From assembly GCA_963920765.1 (NCBI GenBank), contig OY987246.1, forward strand, positions 3,040,501-3,104,500: a DNA stretch of 64,000 bases. Direction: 5' to 3'. A program made the position numbers and the translations under genes. This document shows, piece by piece, positions 51,627-62,456 of this stretch. Positions within the stretch are counted from its first letter, which is position 1; each line of letters opens with the position of its first letter. The stretch comes from Ulota crispa (lineage: Eukaryota; Streptophyta; Bryopsida; Orthotrichales; Orthotrichaceae). The notes under the pieces were generated by a model that saw only the letters and a program-made list of their open reading frames with translations, was not told the origin of the DNA and searched no databases.

Positions 51627-52807
51627 AACGCCATATTTGTTAATTTGGGAACTATGTTCAAATTTGGGACTTCTAAAGGTTTAAGATGATCACCTGAAAT
51701 TGAGCTCTAGGTTTAACCCCTAAAAGACCAAGCAAAGTTTTCACCAAAAACTCTTCAAAACTGCCATTTTTGAAGCATCAACCAAATTTGCAAACAAAAT
51801 TTTTTTTATGCATATGTAACCGTAGGATCTTGTAGAAGAGTAGTTTTACAAGATGTGGAATACATTTTAGAGTTTTCCACCCTGTGGATTGGAAGTTAGA
51901 ATGGTTTGAATATTCAAAAACATCTTGTGAAAAACTAAGCAGCTACCCTTCAGAAGGTGAAATTCCTAAGCCAAAAAGGCCATGTGAGTGGTGCTTCTCT
52001 AAATTCCTTATTCCACCTAAGTAAATTACATGTCAAAAAAGTTTCAAATCATTTGGAGCTGTATAACATATGGAAAAAAATTAGTAAGTAAAAAGAAGTA
52101 GAGAATGATTCAAAACACAAAATTGTTAAGAATTTAATTATGGAAATGAAAAATGCTAATCCTAATGGTCATTATGTTGTCATAAAAAATATTCATCCTT
52201 TGGTTATGTTTTTTTTTCAAAATGTTGAAAATTGAGTAAAATAAAGGACTTCAAAGTTTATTTTGGAGTAGAGAATCCATAACCGCCTACAAACAAAAAA
52301 TCCTCCTTTCATCTTGTTGATCCAAATAGAATGATTCAAAGTTTCCTACATTCACATAAATCTCCTAAACCAATTTAAATTTTTTTTTTGAAAAGGTTAT
52401 TTTTAAGAATTTGCCAGGCTGCCCGACAAACATAAAAAGCAACATATCAAGCCATGACTTTTTACTCATAACTCCAAATGTCGTGAAATTTAGTGCATAT
52501 GAAAGATAAACCTTGTCCCCACATTATATTAAAATTTCAGCCTAAAATATGAAAATCTTCAATCACAAGTACTTGCCCAAAATTGCTATGTTTCTATAAA
52601 AAAAAAAGGGTCTGGTCCTTTAGGAGTTAAGCAACGTTTTTTTTTGGTACACGTGCCCTCACCTGAGAGGAGGAATTTGCGGGGGAAAAAATCTTAATGG
52701 CTTAGACTAAATCTAATGCCTTCAAATATAGTTTAAGGCAACTTTTTGGGTTTAAGGTGAAGTTCAATTTGGGAACCGCGTTTTCCCATTTTAATGAACA
52801 TGGCGTT
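51627..52807. mobile_element. Q-family element split by a piggyBac-like element
   Basis: Tips AACGCCATATTTGTTAATTT and its inverse ending GAACATGGCGTT, with an exact CATT duplication on both sides (51623-51626, 52808-52811). The family interior (GGTACACGTGCCCTCACCTG, GAGGAGGAATTTGC) is interrupted after GAGCTCTAGG by the element 51717-52626. Confidence 0.87.
51717..52626. mobile_element. piggyBac-like non-autonomous element, nested in Q element
   Basis: TTAA at 51713-51716 and 52627-52630. Left tip CCCCTAAAAGACCAAGC, right tip GTCTGGTCCTTTAGGAG. The interior matches 60066-61281 (AAACTGCCATTTTTG, AGTAGAGAATGATTCAAA). Confidence 0.85.
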
Positions 52808-52811
52808 CATT

Positions 52812-53630
52812 GAGTTCTTTTTCTTTAATCGAAGTAAATGAAACTTAAATAATTTGAGGATTTTTTAGAGAAGAAACCTAAACATGTGTCACAACTATAA
52901 TGAAACAAACTGAGTTATGTTCCATTCAGTTTCAAAGGCATCAGTTTTAAAAGAATCACAAAACCTATACATAGAGTAATGTTTAGATTTAAGAAATAGA
53001 GAAGTTCAAATGCGTATGCATAGAAGAGTTGTTACACGAATTCAATTAAAGGTTTGTCAATATAGACGATATTCTACAAACAAAAACAAAACAAAACAAA
53101 AAAAACGTCTATCCATTTAAAACTTTGAACTTTTTTGAAAACTCTACTGTTGATATAAAAAAATACTCAATAATTAAATACAGAACATACATTGTCAAAG
53201 ATGATACTGTTGAATATTAGTATATTTTTAAAATAATTTTAGTGCTTTTCTTTAAAAATGTTAGCATAAATTAGTTTAGAACATGAATGTCACAATTCTT
53301 AAGAAATCCTTTTTTTAGAGGGTCTTTGTATATGAGTAGATAATGCAATCAAAGATAAAAAAAAAACACAGCTCATATAGGAAGTTATTATTTTGTAAAA
53401 AAGTGTTGATTGATAAGCTTCAGGAAAAAGGAGTTGATATAATTTTGTTATAACAAAAGTGCCTTGGTCAAATATTTCTTTATCAACAAAAAAAATTTCA
53501 CACATCTTTTGTTTTATTAGAGCCATCTTATAACATTTACTCCGTATAATTCTAGTTCTTTATTATGGGCTTATCATGATGGTTTGATTTTGGATCAACC
53601 CAAAAAATTGGTTGGGGCCATGTGGAAATG
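52812..53630. other. AT-rich unannotated stretch
   Basis: It contains a short (AAAAC)n run at 53085-53105. Nothing else is recognised. Confidence 0.4.
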
Positions 53631-53634
53631 TTAA

Positions 53635-53876
53635 CCCCTGAGCACCCAGAGACATTATAATGTTTCTCAAAAAGCTGGGTCATCTCAATTTTGACCACTA
53701 TAATCTCATTGCACATTTGGTGAAACCACTTCCAATCAAGCCCAACATGATGAAAACGCTTTCCACTTACAATCCATATGGTCCGATCTTGTGGATTGTA
53801 TTTTCCAGTCAACAAGGGCATTTTAATTGTATACAAGTCTAAGACTTTTTCTATTTCAACTTTAGGCTCTCAAGGG
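53635..53876. mobile_element. Short piggyBac-like MITE
   Basis: TTAA at 53631-53634 and 53877-53880. Tips CCCCTGAGCACCC and (inverse) CCCTTGAGAGCC. It shares the right TTAA with the next element. Confidence 0.75.
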
Positions 53877-53880
53877 TTAA

Positions 53881-54790
53881 CCCCTAAAATTCTTTCGTGT
53901 TTAGAGGCCCAAAACTGCTTCAAAATACTAGTCCCCAAACCAGGGTCAAAATCTTCATTGAAACTTATTTCTTAACAAATCCAACCGTAGGATCCTTTGG
54001 TTGACTTGCACAACTACATTGTCCCAAAATTTCAAAATGAATGTCCCACCAATTGCAAGATCAATGTGCCTAAACTTCAAAATGCACGCTTTTCTAATCC
54101 TTCTAGAAGGTGAAGTTCTGTTTTTCAAACTTTTAGAGAAAAGCACGTATTTTGTATTTCTTGTGCAATTTTTGCAATAGGTTAGAAAATGGGTTGAAAG
54201 CATATATAAACAAATTGACCAAAAAAATTTGGATTCATTTTTACAAAAATTGTAAAGTGAAAGGTATTGATGAATGAAAGATGTAACTTATATGCTAATA
54301 AGTTTTGGAAGAATTTGAAATTTGTTAATACCAATGGTGAGAATGCTCTAATAGACAATTAATAACATTAAATTTCATTTTCATTTGAAAAATTTCAAAA
54401 TTGAGAGAAAAAAATAACTTTATATGTTTTTTCTACCCTTTTCCTACCTTCATTGCCTGCAAAATAAAATTGCTTTTAATTCTTACCTCATTATTTGGAA
54501 TTGAGTGATTCAACTTTTTTTGAGTAGGTACCAATCTATAAAATTCTATAAAAAATAAATATAAAAATTTAGAATATATTTTTTGTTGCCTAGTTTGACA
54601 TTGAAATTGAAAAAACCTTATAACTTTTGCATTACTTATTGGAATGACATGAAATAAAGCTTCACACGTAGATTATGATGAGTAGCATGCATCCTAAAAA
54701 ATTCATGAAAAATTTCCAAATTATGAAATCAATATAGCTTGCCCGAGTTCTCATAAAGCCCAAAGTGGACTACTTGGGCCTTTAGCAAGA
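53881..54790. mobile_element. piggyBac-like non-autonomous element (family C), right tip decayed
   Basis: It begins right after TTAA 53877-53880 with CCCCTAAAATTCTTTCGTG and ends near CTTGGGCCTTTAGCAAG, where the expected AGGGGTTAA has been lost. Its family partner is 14311-15171. Confidence 0.75.
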
Positions 54791-55115
54791 GCCTCTACAA
54801 TGCGTATTATTCAATCAACAAAAGGCAGCTAAAGCCAATCAAATTTTCACATTTGCCCGTCCATGGTCTCACACAATAGCAAAATCTTGAACCCTCCACA
54901 AGGCCCTTAAGGACCAAAGAGCCCAATATGGCCAAATGGGGTTCTTGGAGGTGTAAAAGTAAACAAAAAAGGCATTGCATGCTCAAGTTTTGGTCTGCCA
55001 CTCAAGTCCAAATGGAGCTCAAAGTCCAACAAAACTTTTGGATTGGCTTGTTCTTTGAAGCCTCTAGATTTTACACCCAAACATTTGAATTTACTATTTT
55101 TAATATTAAAACTAT
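54791..55115. other. Unannotated stretch
   Basis: No element end or convincing coding region. Open frames on both strands overlap here and are read as chance. Confidence 0.35.
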
Positions 55116-55499
55116 GGGAAATTACAAATAGGGGCATGAATATGTAAAATATTATAGATAAGGGCACAGTTTCAAAATAATTACAAATAGGGGCACAATT
55201 TCAAGAAAAATGAGTCTTTTTGTAATTTTTTTGGTTTGGACATTGGTAGATTTAGATACATTACATTAAATGTTAGCTAACTTCCAAAAAATTCAAAATT
55301 TTCCCAAAATTGGCATCCCCTTTTCCAAAATTTCTTCATTTAAGCTTGATTTGGAGAGACCTTTAAGTTTTTTTGAAATTAGCTAACATTTCATGTGATG
55401 CTTCTAAATCAACCAATGTCCAAACCAAAAAAGACTACAAAAAATTGCGCCCCTATCTTTAATATTTTACGTTTCCATGCCCCTATCTGTAATATCCCC
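55116..55499. mobile_element. Mutator-like MITE, family M1, copy 3
   Basis: Starts GGGAAATTACAAATAGGGGC and ends GCCCCTATCTGTAATATCCCC. An exact 10-bp duplication TTAAAACTAT flanks it (55106-55115 and 55500-55509). The interior matches 6304-6738 and 7972-8403. Confidence 0.92.
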
Positions 55500-55554
55500 T
55501 TAAAACTATTAGTGGGAGTGTACATAGGCATTGTACATTGCATTGTGGATGGAG

Positions 55555-56061
55555 GAATTTTGGATGGGATGGGTTGGAAGCCCATATTCCCATGTATACA
55601 GGAGAAGGTTAGTGATATGTCATTTTTTTTTCTCTCAATTGGGCAAGGTTTTTGTAGCTCTAAAGTAGTGAGCCAGCTAGATCCACTTACTTTGAATGAC
55701 TATAAGTTTTGGAGTTTTTTCCCATTTGAGGAGTTTTTTTTTTCAGTCAAGTATAGCTAGACACGGTCTCATAGGATGAACAATTAGGTAATTCTTTTTT
55801 TTGGGAAAAAGTCACATCAAAGTCCAAAATCCATATTGTGACATGCTGCCCAAATTAACAAATATGAGATTCTCAATGTTGGGGATTTTGCATATTTAAT
55901 TGGATTTGAAACCAAACTAGCCTTAGCCTTTGATTTATAGTTGGGTATAGAATGACCAATTTGGATTGTGTGAATACTTGTTGAACTTTGTAAAAATTCA
56001 AGGAATGTGGTGAAGGTTCCATATTGGAGGTATGCTAAATTTTCTTAGCAAGATGCTTAGG
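55555..56061. mobile_element. piggyBac-like fragment (family R1), copy 2
   Basis: Matches 1028-1549 and ends GATGCTTAGGGG followed by CTAA, a changed TTAA. The left end is not defined. Confidence 0.6.
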
Positions 56062-56065
56062 GGCT

Positions 56066-56292
56066 AAAAGATTGAGGTACTATAACACATAGTATATTAG
56101 CTACTATATAACTAGCATTTGCTACCAACAAAAAGTTTTAATTGGGATCTTGACTACCTTACTAGAACACCTTTGATCTATATTCTAACTTCTTTGCTGA
56201 TTTCAAATGTAATAAAGGTGTGGATGCACTCCAAATACAAGAAAAATACCCATATTGTAATGGTTGCAAAGGGCTGCTTGGTCCTTTAGGGG
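56066..56292. mobile_element. Short piggyBac-like MITE (family D), copy 4, inverted
   Basis: It lies between CTAA (56062-56065) and TTAA (56293-56296). The right tip GCTTGGTCCTTTAGGGG is intact. The interior is the inverse of 37395-37612 and 37617-37856. Confidence 0.8.
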
Positions 56293-56328
56293 TTAAGAAG
56301 TCTCAAAATGGATCCCAAGACATGTATA

Positions 56329-57917
56329 GTCAGATACTGGCTACTTACAAATTGCTAATTTGAGCCAATCAACTTTTTTATTAAAACATGGAGGATAATT
56401 TGTCCATTTTGGTAGGAAAAATTACCATTGCATTCTTATGCAATATAAAGCAAGTATACTAAATTTCAGCTCCTAAAAACCAAAACTCTAGTTTTGGTGA
56501 ATTGCTTTGTAAGAAATTCATGATTTTACATGATAATTTATTGAAAAGTATTTGTGATGAATTTTTGAGATTTGATTCCATGGATATGTAGGAAACCTCC
56601 ATTTGCACATCTTCCATGCTAAAAAGAACCCCCTTAACCCCTCAAGGCCCAAGCAGCGTTTTTTGGGCTGTGTAGTGATTTTGGACAGGTCACAACAAAT
56701 GGGTTTTGCTTTTATTTTTTATTTTATTTTCACACATGAAGTATCCAAGGAGTAGCTTTAAGGCCCAACAATTTTCATAACTTTTGACTACATGGTTCAA
56801 AAATTACTGCATGAATTGTTGTTTTTTTGCTTGTCAAGGCAGCCCATGCAACTCATAAACTTCTTTAAAAGTTACATTTCAAATTTAGTTTTTTAAAAAT
56901 TGGTTCTTTAGATCTATATATAGAAGGGAAGCTTTGGATCATTCAATTTCCATTAATGAGATGAGAGTTATGAGAAGTTTTTAGTTTGCGGGTAGGTAAG
57001 GAGTTTACCTACCTGCAAACTAAAACTTCTCATAACTCTCATCTCATTAATGGAAATTGAATGATTCAAAGCTTCTCTCCTATATATAGATCTAAAGAAC
57101 CAAATTTTTTTTTAAATTAATGTAATTTTTAAAGAATTTTTTGAGTTGCCCAAGCTGCCCAATGAGCAAATAAACAACAATTCATGCAGTAACTTTTGAA
57201 CCATGTAGTCAAAAGTTATGAAAATTGTTGGGCCTTAAAGCTACTCCTTGGATACTTCATGTGTGAAAATAAAATAAAATAAAAATACAAAAGCATTTCT
57301 AATGACTTGCCCAAAACCCCTACAGAGCATAAAAAACTCTGCTTGGGCCTTGAGGGGTTAAGTGACAAAAACTTTACTAGCAAAAGATTCAATAAACTTG
57401 TGATTAGCCCAAATTTTGCAAAATACATATTTTTCTATGAAAATAAAATCTTGTTGTTTGACTCAAATATTGTAACAAAGTTTGTATCTCTAAACATCAT
57501 GTTTTGTTTACTTGATGAAAAGCTAGCTAAAAAACAAAAATATATATTTTACAAAGTTTGGGCCTATTATAAATTTCATTGAATCTTTTGCTTAAAAAGT
57601 TTCTGTTACTTAAGGGGGTTCCTTATAGAATGGAAGATGTGCAAATGAAGGTTTCCTACATATCCATGTAATCAAATCTCAAAAATTCATCACCAATATT
57701 TTTCAATAAATTATCATGTAAAATCATGAATTTCTTACAAAACAATTCACTAAAACTTGAGTTTTGGTTTTTAGGAGCTGAAATTTACTATACTTGTTTT
57801 ATATTGCATAAGAATGTAATAGTATTTTTCCTACCAATATGGACCAATTATCCTCCATGGTTTATTAAAAAAGCTTACTGACCCAAAGTAGCCATTTGTA
57901 AGTAGCCGGTACCCAAT
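56329..57917. mobile_element. Large foldback element interrupted by a piggyBac-like MITE
   Basis: Outer arms: ACTGGCTACTTACAAAT near 56333 pairs with ATTTGTAAGTAGCCGGT near 57894; CATGGAGGATAAT, TTTCAGCTCCTAAAAACCAA and CACATCTTCCAT pair likewise. The inner arms (AAGTGACAAAAACTTTACTA at 57360 against CTTTTTAAGC-type sequence at 57593) continue the palindrome with an axis near 57480. Removing 56638-57357 and one TTAA gives about 865 bp of near-perfect palindrome. Family unknown; no coding capacity. Confidence 0.85.
56638..57357. mobile_element. Foldback piggyBac-like MITE, intact ends
   Basis: TTAA at 56634-56637 and 57358-57361. Tips CCCCTCAAGGCCCAAGCAG and its inverse CTGCTTGGGCCTTGAGGGG match over 17 of the outer 18 bases. 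The two 350-bp arms are near-identical inverted copies around 57005. Extremely good arm identity suggests a recent origin or gene conversion. Confidence 0.93.
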
Positions 57918-58048
57918 TGTACTTATTGCAACAAAGAAATCACTAATCTCCTATTTCCACCCACCCTTTGAGTTCAATGTAATCATGAAACTCATATTGT
58001 TGTGCCATTTCAATAAGACAAAGATGTGAGTACAATAGAACCATAAAT

Positions 58049-58305
58049 AACACTATATTTGTTAAATTGGGAAAAGGGTACATTTTGGGACTTTTGCAGG
58101 TTGTACATGATCATGTACAACCTAGCTAGCAGCGTTTTTTTTGGTACACGTGGCCTCACCTAAGAGGAGGAATTTGCGAGGGAAAATATCTTAGTGGCTT
58201 AGATTGAATTTGATACCTTCAAATCTAGTTTGAGGTGACTATTCTAGATCAAGGTGAAGTACAAAGTGGGACCACTTTTTTCCCCAATTTAACAAATACA
58301 ATGTT
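58049..58305. mobile_element. Q-family element
   Basis: AACACTATATTTGTTAAATT at the left and AATTTAACAAATACAATGTT at the right, flanked by exact AAAT (58045-58048, 58306-58309). The interior is nearly the same as 35482-35758, including GGTTGTACATGATCATGTAC. Confidence 0.9.
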
Positions 58306-58309
58306 AAAT

Positions 58310-60061
58310 TCTAGTTTACTCTATTGTATGGATGAGTGAAGTACTTGGATAGGGACTACACTAATAATGGTATTTAGAGTTAGCAACACTAATTATGAAC
58401 ACCAACACTAAATGCCAACAATCCTCTTAATGTTACCAACACTAAATGTCAACGTATACACTATTTGTCAACTATAGTAATTTTTGGGAATATAATTTTC
58501 TTACAAGTTTACATTTAGTGTTAGAAATTGATTTATTTTTATTACAAAAAAACAATAAATCAAATTTATGAGTTAATATCTAGACAACTACCACAATTCC
58601 CCGTTTTTATAATCAAAATCCTAAACTACAAGGGTGCATTACAAGAAGAGGAGGTAACAAAGAGTGATGTGCACAAAAGGAAAGTAACTCTAAATGCAAA
58701 CTAATTGAGATTTAGAGTGAGTGCAGTAAAAGTGCAGGTAACACTATTGATAATATAACACTAAATACCATTATAAGTGTAGTGAGTTCATTTATATATT
58801 TTATTAATGCAATGCCTTTTTATATTAATTTAGACTGTGCATGTGGATAAGGTCCTCCATACAAGGACCAGCCGGCTAGCTTTGAACAAACTGTCCTGTT
58901 TTTCCCAGACCTTGATCAGTGCTTGTTTTTATCAGTTAATAATTTGTCCACACACGCAGGCAAAGATGGGGCGATGCAAACAATGTTCTTGTTAGTAAGG
59001 TAATTACATGTATGATAAATCTTTTCGATAAAAGAATGAGCCAACAAAGGAGTAGTATATACTTTATGAAAATTCCTGGTGGATTTATTTATCAATTAAA
59101 AATAATAATTGCAAACTCCAAAACACTATAACAAGGCTTATGGTGTAGTACTATTTTGCTTTGACGGCATATATATTGTATTTTTAACTCTTCTACTTAC
59201 ACATATTAATGGGTATCCATGTGTTGGATAAAATATGGTGAATTATTCAGCAGTGTGTTTGTGACTTGGTTTGAAATTCACAACTCCAATGAAATCTAAT
59301 TTAGGACTAAACTGAAACTTGATACCCAAGGCTTAGTGTGAACTGAAAGTGGCTGGAACATGGCTGAAAAAGCCAAAAGCCCTGTGTCAAACCCAGCTGC
59401 TGAAACTGGCGGTTTTGCAAACCGCCTGTTCAAACAGCCGATTTTGGGGGCTGTGTGGCCCCAGCAATCAGCCTTTCCATTCTTTCTCCAAAGACCAGAT
59501 CCTCAAGTCTTTTCCCTTCACGGCGGAAAAGCTCTTTAAGAAGAAGAAAAAGAGCAAAACTATCTCCGTATTTTGTAGTTGCTCAACTTCACCTAAATCA
59601 ACTTTAGTAGACAAATTGAGGGTTTTCGAATCCAAATAAATATTCAAGTGTGTTAAATTCAATCTAACATTGTAAATATAGAGATTTTAGCTTTTTTTTA
59701 TAAGTGAAAAATGCAATTATTTTGCCCCTAGCAAAATGGTTGTCACTTTGGACAAGATTTGACTTTTGGACAAGATATGTGGACACACTCTTTGGATAGC
59801 ACAAATAGACGCGTTCATTCAATGTTGCATTTTGGAGGTTTTTTAGGGTTTTTGACCTTAAAAATGAAGAACCAAATTAGTTTTATTTTCTTTTTATTAT
59901 GGGATGCGGCTTGAAATCCACGATTTGATTTTATGTTGACAACTATGAGTGCCATCAACATGTACAAGCCTACAAGTAAGCTTTTTTTTTATCATTTTCT
60001 AAAATAAACATGAGTTGATCACATTGGAGTGATTGGACACACATGAGCTCAATTGGACACT
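58310..60061. other. Mostly unannotated, with one weak open frame
   Basis: 58310-58480 contains repeated AACACTAAATGYCAAC motifs. 59349-59639 is a 96-codon plus-strand frame (MAGTWLKKPKALCQTQ), and a second frame begins at 59358; both lie in a GC-richer patch and neither is recognised. The rest is AT-rich. Confidence 0.35.
58890..58980 (+). repeat. Second copy of the 5' flank of the coiled-coil frame
   Basis: TTTTTCCCAGACCTTGATCA, TTTATCAGTTAATAATTTGTC and CACACGCAGGCAAAGATGGG correspond to 48165-48245. Similarity stops shortly after the ATG, so this copy lacks the heptad-coding part. Confidence 0.75.
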
Positions 60062-60065
60062 TTAA

Positions 60066-61281
60066 CCCCTAAGCCCTTGGCTAAGTTTTTCACCAAAACT
60101 GCTCCAAAATTGCCATTTCTAGTACAAATATCAAATTTAGAAAAAACCAAATTTGGACACATGTAACCATAAGATCTTGTACTACTTTAGTATCCAAAGA
60201 TGTGGAAACAAATTTACAAACTTTCACATGTAGATTGTAAGATATTTGAGTTTAAATTGACAAAAAGCCATTTTTTGTCTGTGGAAAAATCCGGGCAACT
60301 GCACATCATAAGGTCATATTTGTACGAAAATTTCCAAAATTGTTGAAATTTTTTGGATTTGTTCTTCAAAGCAAGCTGGTACACACTTGAAAAATTCAAA
60401 TCATTTGGAATTATATAGTATATAACGCCATATTTGTTAAATTGGGAAAACACAATTCCCAAATTGCACTTCATCTTAATCCCAAAAAGTTACCTTAAAC
60501 AGTTTAAACACCAGATTTGAAGGTATCAAATTCAGTCTGAGCCACTAAGATTTTGTCCCTCGCAAATTCCTCCTCTCATGTGAGGGCAAGTGTAAAAAAG
60601 ATCTGCTTAGACCTAGAGCTTGATTTAAGGTGATTACCTTAAAACCTAGTTTAGTCCCAAAATGGGTGTTTAGTCCCAAGTTAACAAATATGGTGTTATA
60701 TGAGAAAAAAATAGTAAGTAAACAAAAGTAGAGAATGATTCAAACCCCTAAATTGTTAAGAGCTTAATTATGGAAATGAAGAATTCCAATCCCAATGGTT
60801 GTAATCTTTTAATAAACAACCTACATCCTTAGGTTTTGTTTTTTTTCCAAAATATTGAAAATTGAGTGAAAAAATGGATTTCAAAGTTTTATTGTAGAGT
60901 AGAGAATCCATAACTTCTACCCAAAAACAAAAACTCCTCATTATAACTTTCATCTCAATGATCAAAATTGAACAATTTAAAGCTTTCCATGTATATATAA
61001 ATCTAAAGAACCCATTTTTAAAAATAATTAATTTTTTTTTAAAATTAAAAAACCCTAAGTTGCCCAACAATTTAAAAAAAAACATATTATACAATAACTT
61101 TTGAACCACAAAGTCAAAAGTTATGAAATTTGTTGGACCTTAAAGCTACTCCTTGAGCAGTTGGGCACATCATGTGTGAAATTTTCAAAGAAAAAAAAAG
61201 AAAAACTCATTGGTAGTGAGCTCATGAGCTGCCCAAAATTGCTATGTTGCCAAAAAAAAAAGGTGTTCAGGACTTTAGGGG
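60066..61281. mobile_element. piggyBac-like non-autonomous element, interrupted by a Q element
   Basis: TTAA at 60062-60065 and 61282-61285. Left tip CCCCTAAGCCCTTGGC, right tip TTCAGGACTTTAGGGG. The body matches 51717-52626. A Q element lies at 60424-60697. Confidence 0.85.
60424..60697. mobile_element. Q-family element, inverted orientation
   Basis: Tips AACGCCATATTTGTTAAATT and its inverse ending AATATGGTGTT, with ATAT duplicated on both sides (60420-60423, 60698-60701). The uninterrupted host copy near 52070 reads TATAACATATGG at the corresponding place, consistent with insertion at one ATAT. Confidence 0.9.
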
Positions 61282-61343
61282 TTAAGGGGGACAGTCCAAT
61301 GTGATAACCATGCCCTAGCATTCACTCAAAGGAAAATAATGAA

Positions 61344-61910
61344 TAGGGGGCTTCAAACTTAAACTTTTTGAGGTGACTCACTTGCAGATTCACGTCGGTG
61401 AATTCACTAGTGAACCGCAAGGTGACTCACCTCTGAACTTCACTCCTAACGTGATTCATGTGAGGAGTGAATTCCAGAAACTCACCTTTGTGGCTTCCTG
61501 TGGCTCCTCCACTTGCGCCCTCAAACCTCAAAACATCTTTCACAGATTTCCGCAAACTCACAACCTCACGAGTGTCTCAGACATTAGGGGACTTCAAACA
61601 TAAAGTCTGGCCTTTGAACTTTTCACCTCACAGGATCTCCGCTCACCAATGAATTGTTGTTCCCTCACACGCGCAAAGTTTGAGACACCCATGAGTTTGT
61701 GGAAGTTTTTGCAAAAGAAGTTTCGAGATTTGAGGACGCAGGTGCATGAGCCCCGAGAAGCCACAAAGGTGAGTTTTTGAAATTCACTCCTCACGTGAAT
61801 CACGTTAGGAGTGAAGTTCAAAAATGAGTCATGTCTCGATTCACTGGTGAATTCACACAGGTGAATTGCAACATGAGTCACTTGAAAAAGTTTAAGTTTA
61901 AAACCCCCTA
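61344..61910. mobile_element. Foldback element X1 (TAGGGGG tips), interleaved with X2
   Basis: The left arm 61344-61580 starts TAGGGGGCTTCAAACTTAAAC and contains CACTCCTAACGTGATTCATG; the right arm 61673-61910 is its inverse, ending GTTTAAGTTTAAAACCCCCTA. Arms of about 235 bp are roughly 80% alike. No coding capacity. Confidence 0.8.
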
Positions 61911-62005
61911 TTGTGCACGATAGGGAAAAAAAGCAATTCACTAGTGAGAGCAGACCCTGTGACGTGAGAAGGTCGAAGGCCCAATTTTATGTTTGAACCC
62001 CCCTA
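61584..62005. mobile_element. Foldback element X2 (TTAGGGG tips), interleaved with X1
   Basis: The left arm 61584-61672 starts TTAGGGGACTTCAAACATAAA; the right arm 61911-62005 is its inverse, ending ATGTTTGAACCCCCCTAA. The tip is clearly related to that of X1. The loop of X2 is the right arm of X1. Confidence 0.78.
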
Positions 62006-62060
62006 ATTTGGGAAAGATGACAGTGAGACTTTGCATTTCTCACAATACAATAAAACTCAC

Positions 62061-62243
62061 CTCCAGAAGTCCAGATGGTTCCTCCGGATTGTTTCTGGTG
62101 CACGGCAAAAACGGCAACCCCTGAAAACCGCGTTTATACAGCACTCTACCCCATGACCGTAGATCCAAAGTCAACGTCGGCATGATCAGAATGCACGTGA
62201 CGGCGGCGAGGCTCACACCACCCAATTTGTCAGCACTCAGCAA
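62061..62243 (-). CDS. Candidate first exon, unknown protein
   Basis: A minus-strand ATG at 62243 opens 61 codons (MLSADKLGGVSLAAVTCILI, a hydrophobic stretch, then PTLTLDLRSWGRVLYKRGFQ and ending PSGLLE) up to a perfect donor GAG|GTGAGT at 62060. GC content is higher than in the flanks. The N-terminal hydrophobic run could be a signal anchor. No downstream exon was found before the X elements, which would sit in the first intron. Not recognised, so low confidence. Confidence 0.3.
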
Positions 62244-62339
62244 CTGCCTGCCACTTCCGCTTTGACAAATGCACCAAAGTAGGTCCCTTTCTCTCCCAAA
62301 CTGAAGGGGCAGTTCGCACTATAATTTCCCAAGTCCTAC

Positions 62340-62456
62340 CAGTGTTTTTTTTCTGGCGAGAAGATGTCGATTCTGCCCATTGGTACGTCGTCCCTCCACA
62401 TATGCTTCAATGAGGTGGGCAAAATCGACATCTTGTCGGCAGAAAAAAAACAGTAA
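62340..62456. other. Long hairpin
   Basis: TGTTTTTTTTCTGGCGAGAA at the left pairs with the inverse of TTGTCGGCAGAAAAAAAACA at the right, continuing through AGATGTCGATT, to give a stem of about 40 bp around a loop of about 30 bases. It may be a tiny MITE or a transcribed hairpin. Confidence 0.6.

Noticed and set aside
59349-59639. 96-codon frame ending in a Lys-rich segment.
   Set aside because: Two competing frames are open over the same patch, with no motif or splice evidence; mentioned only in the region note.
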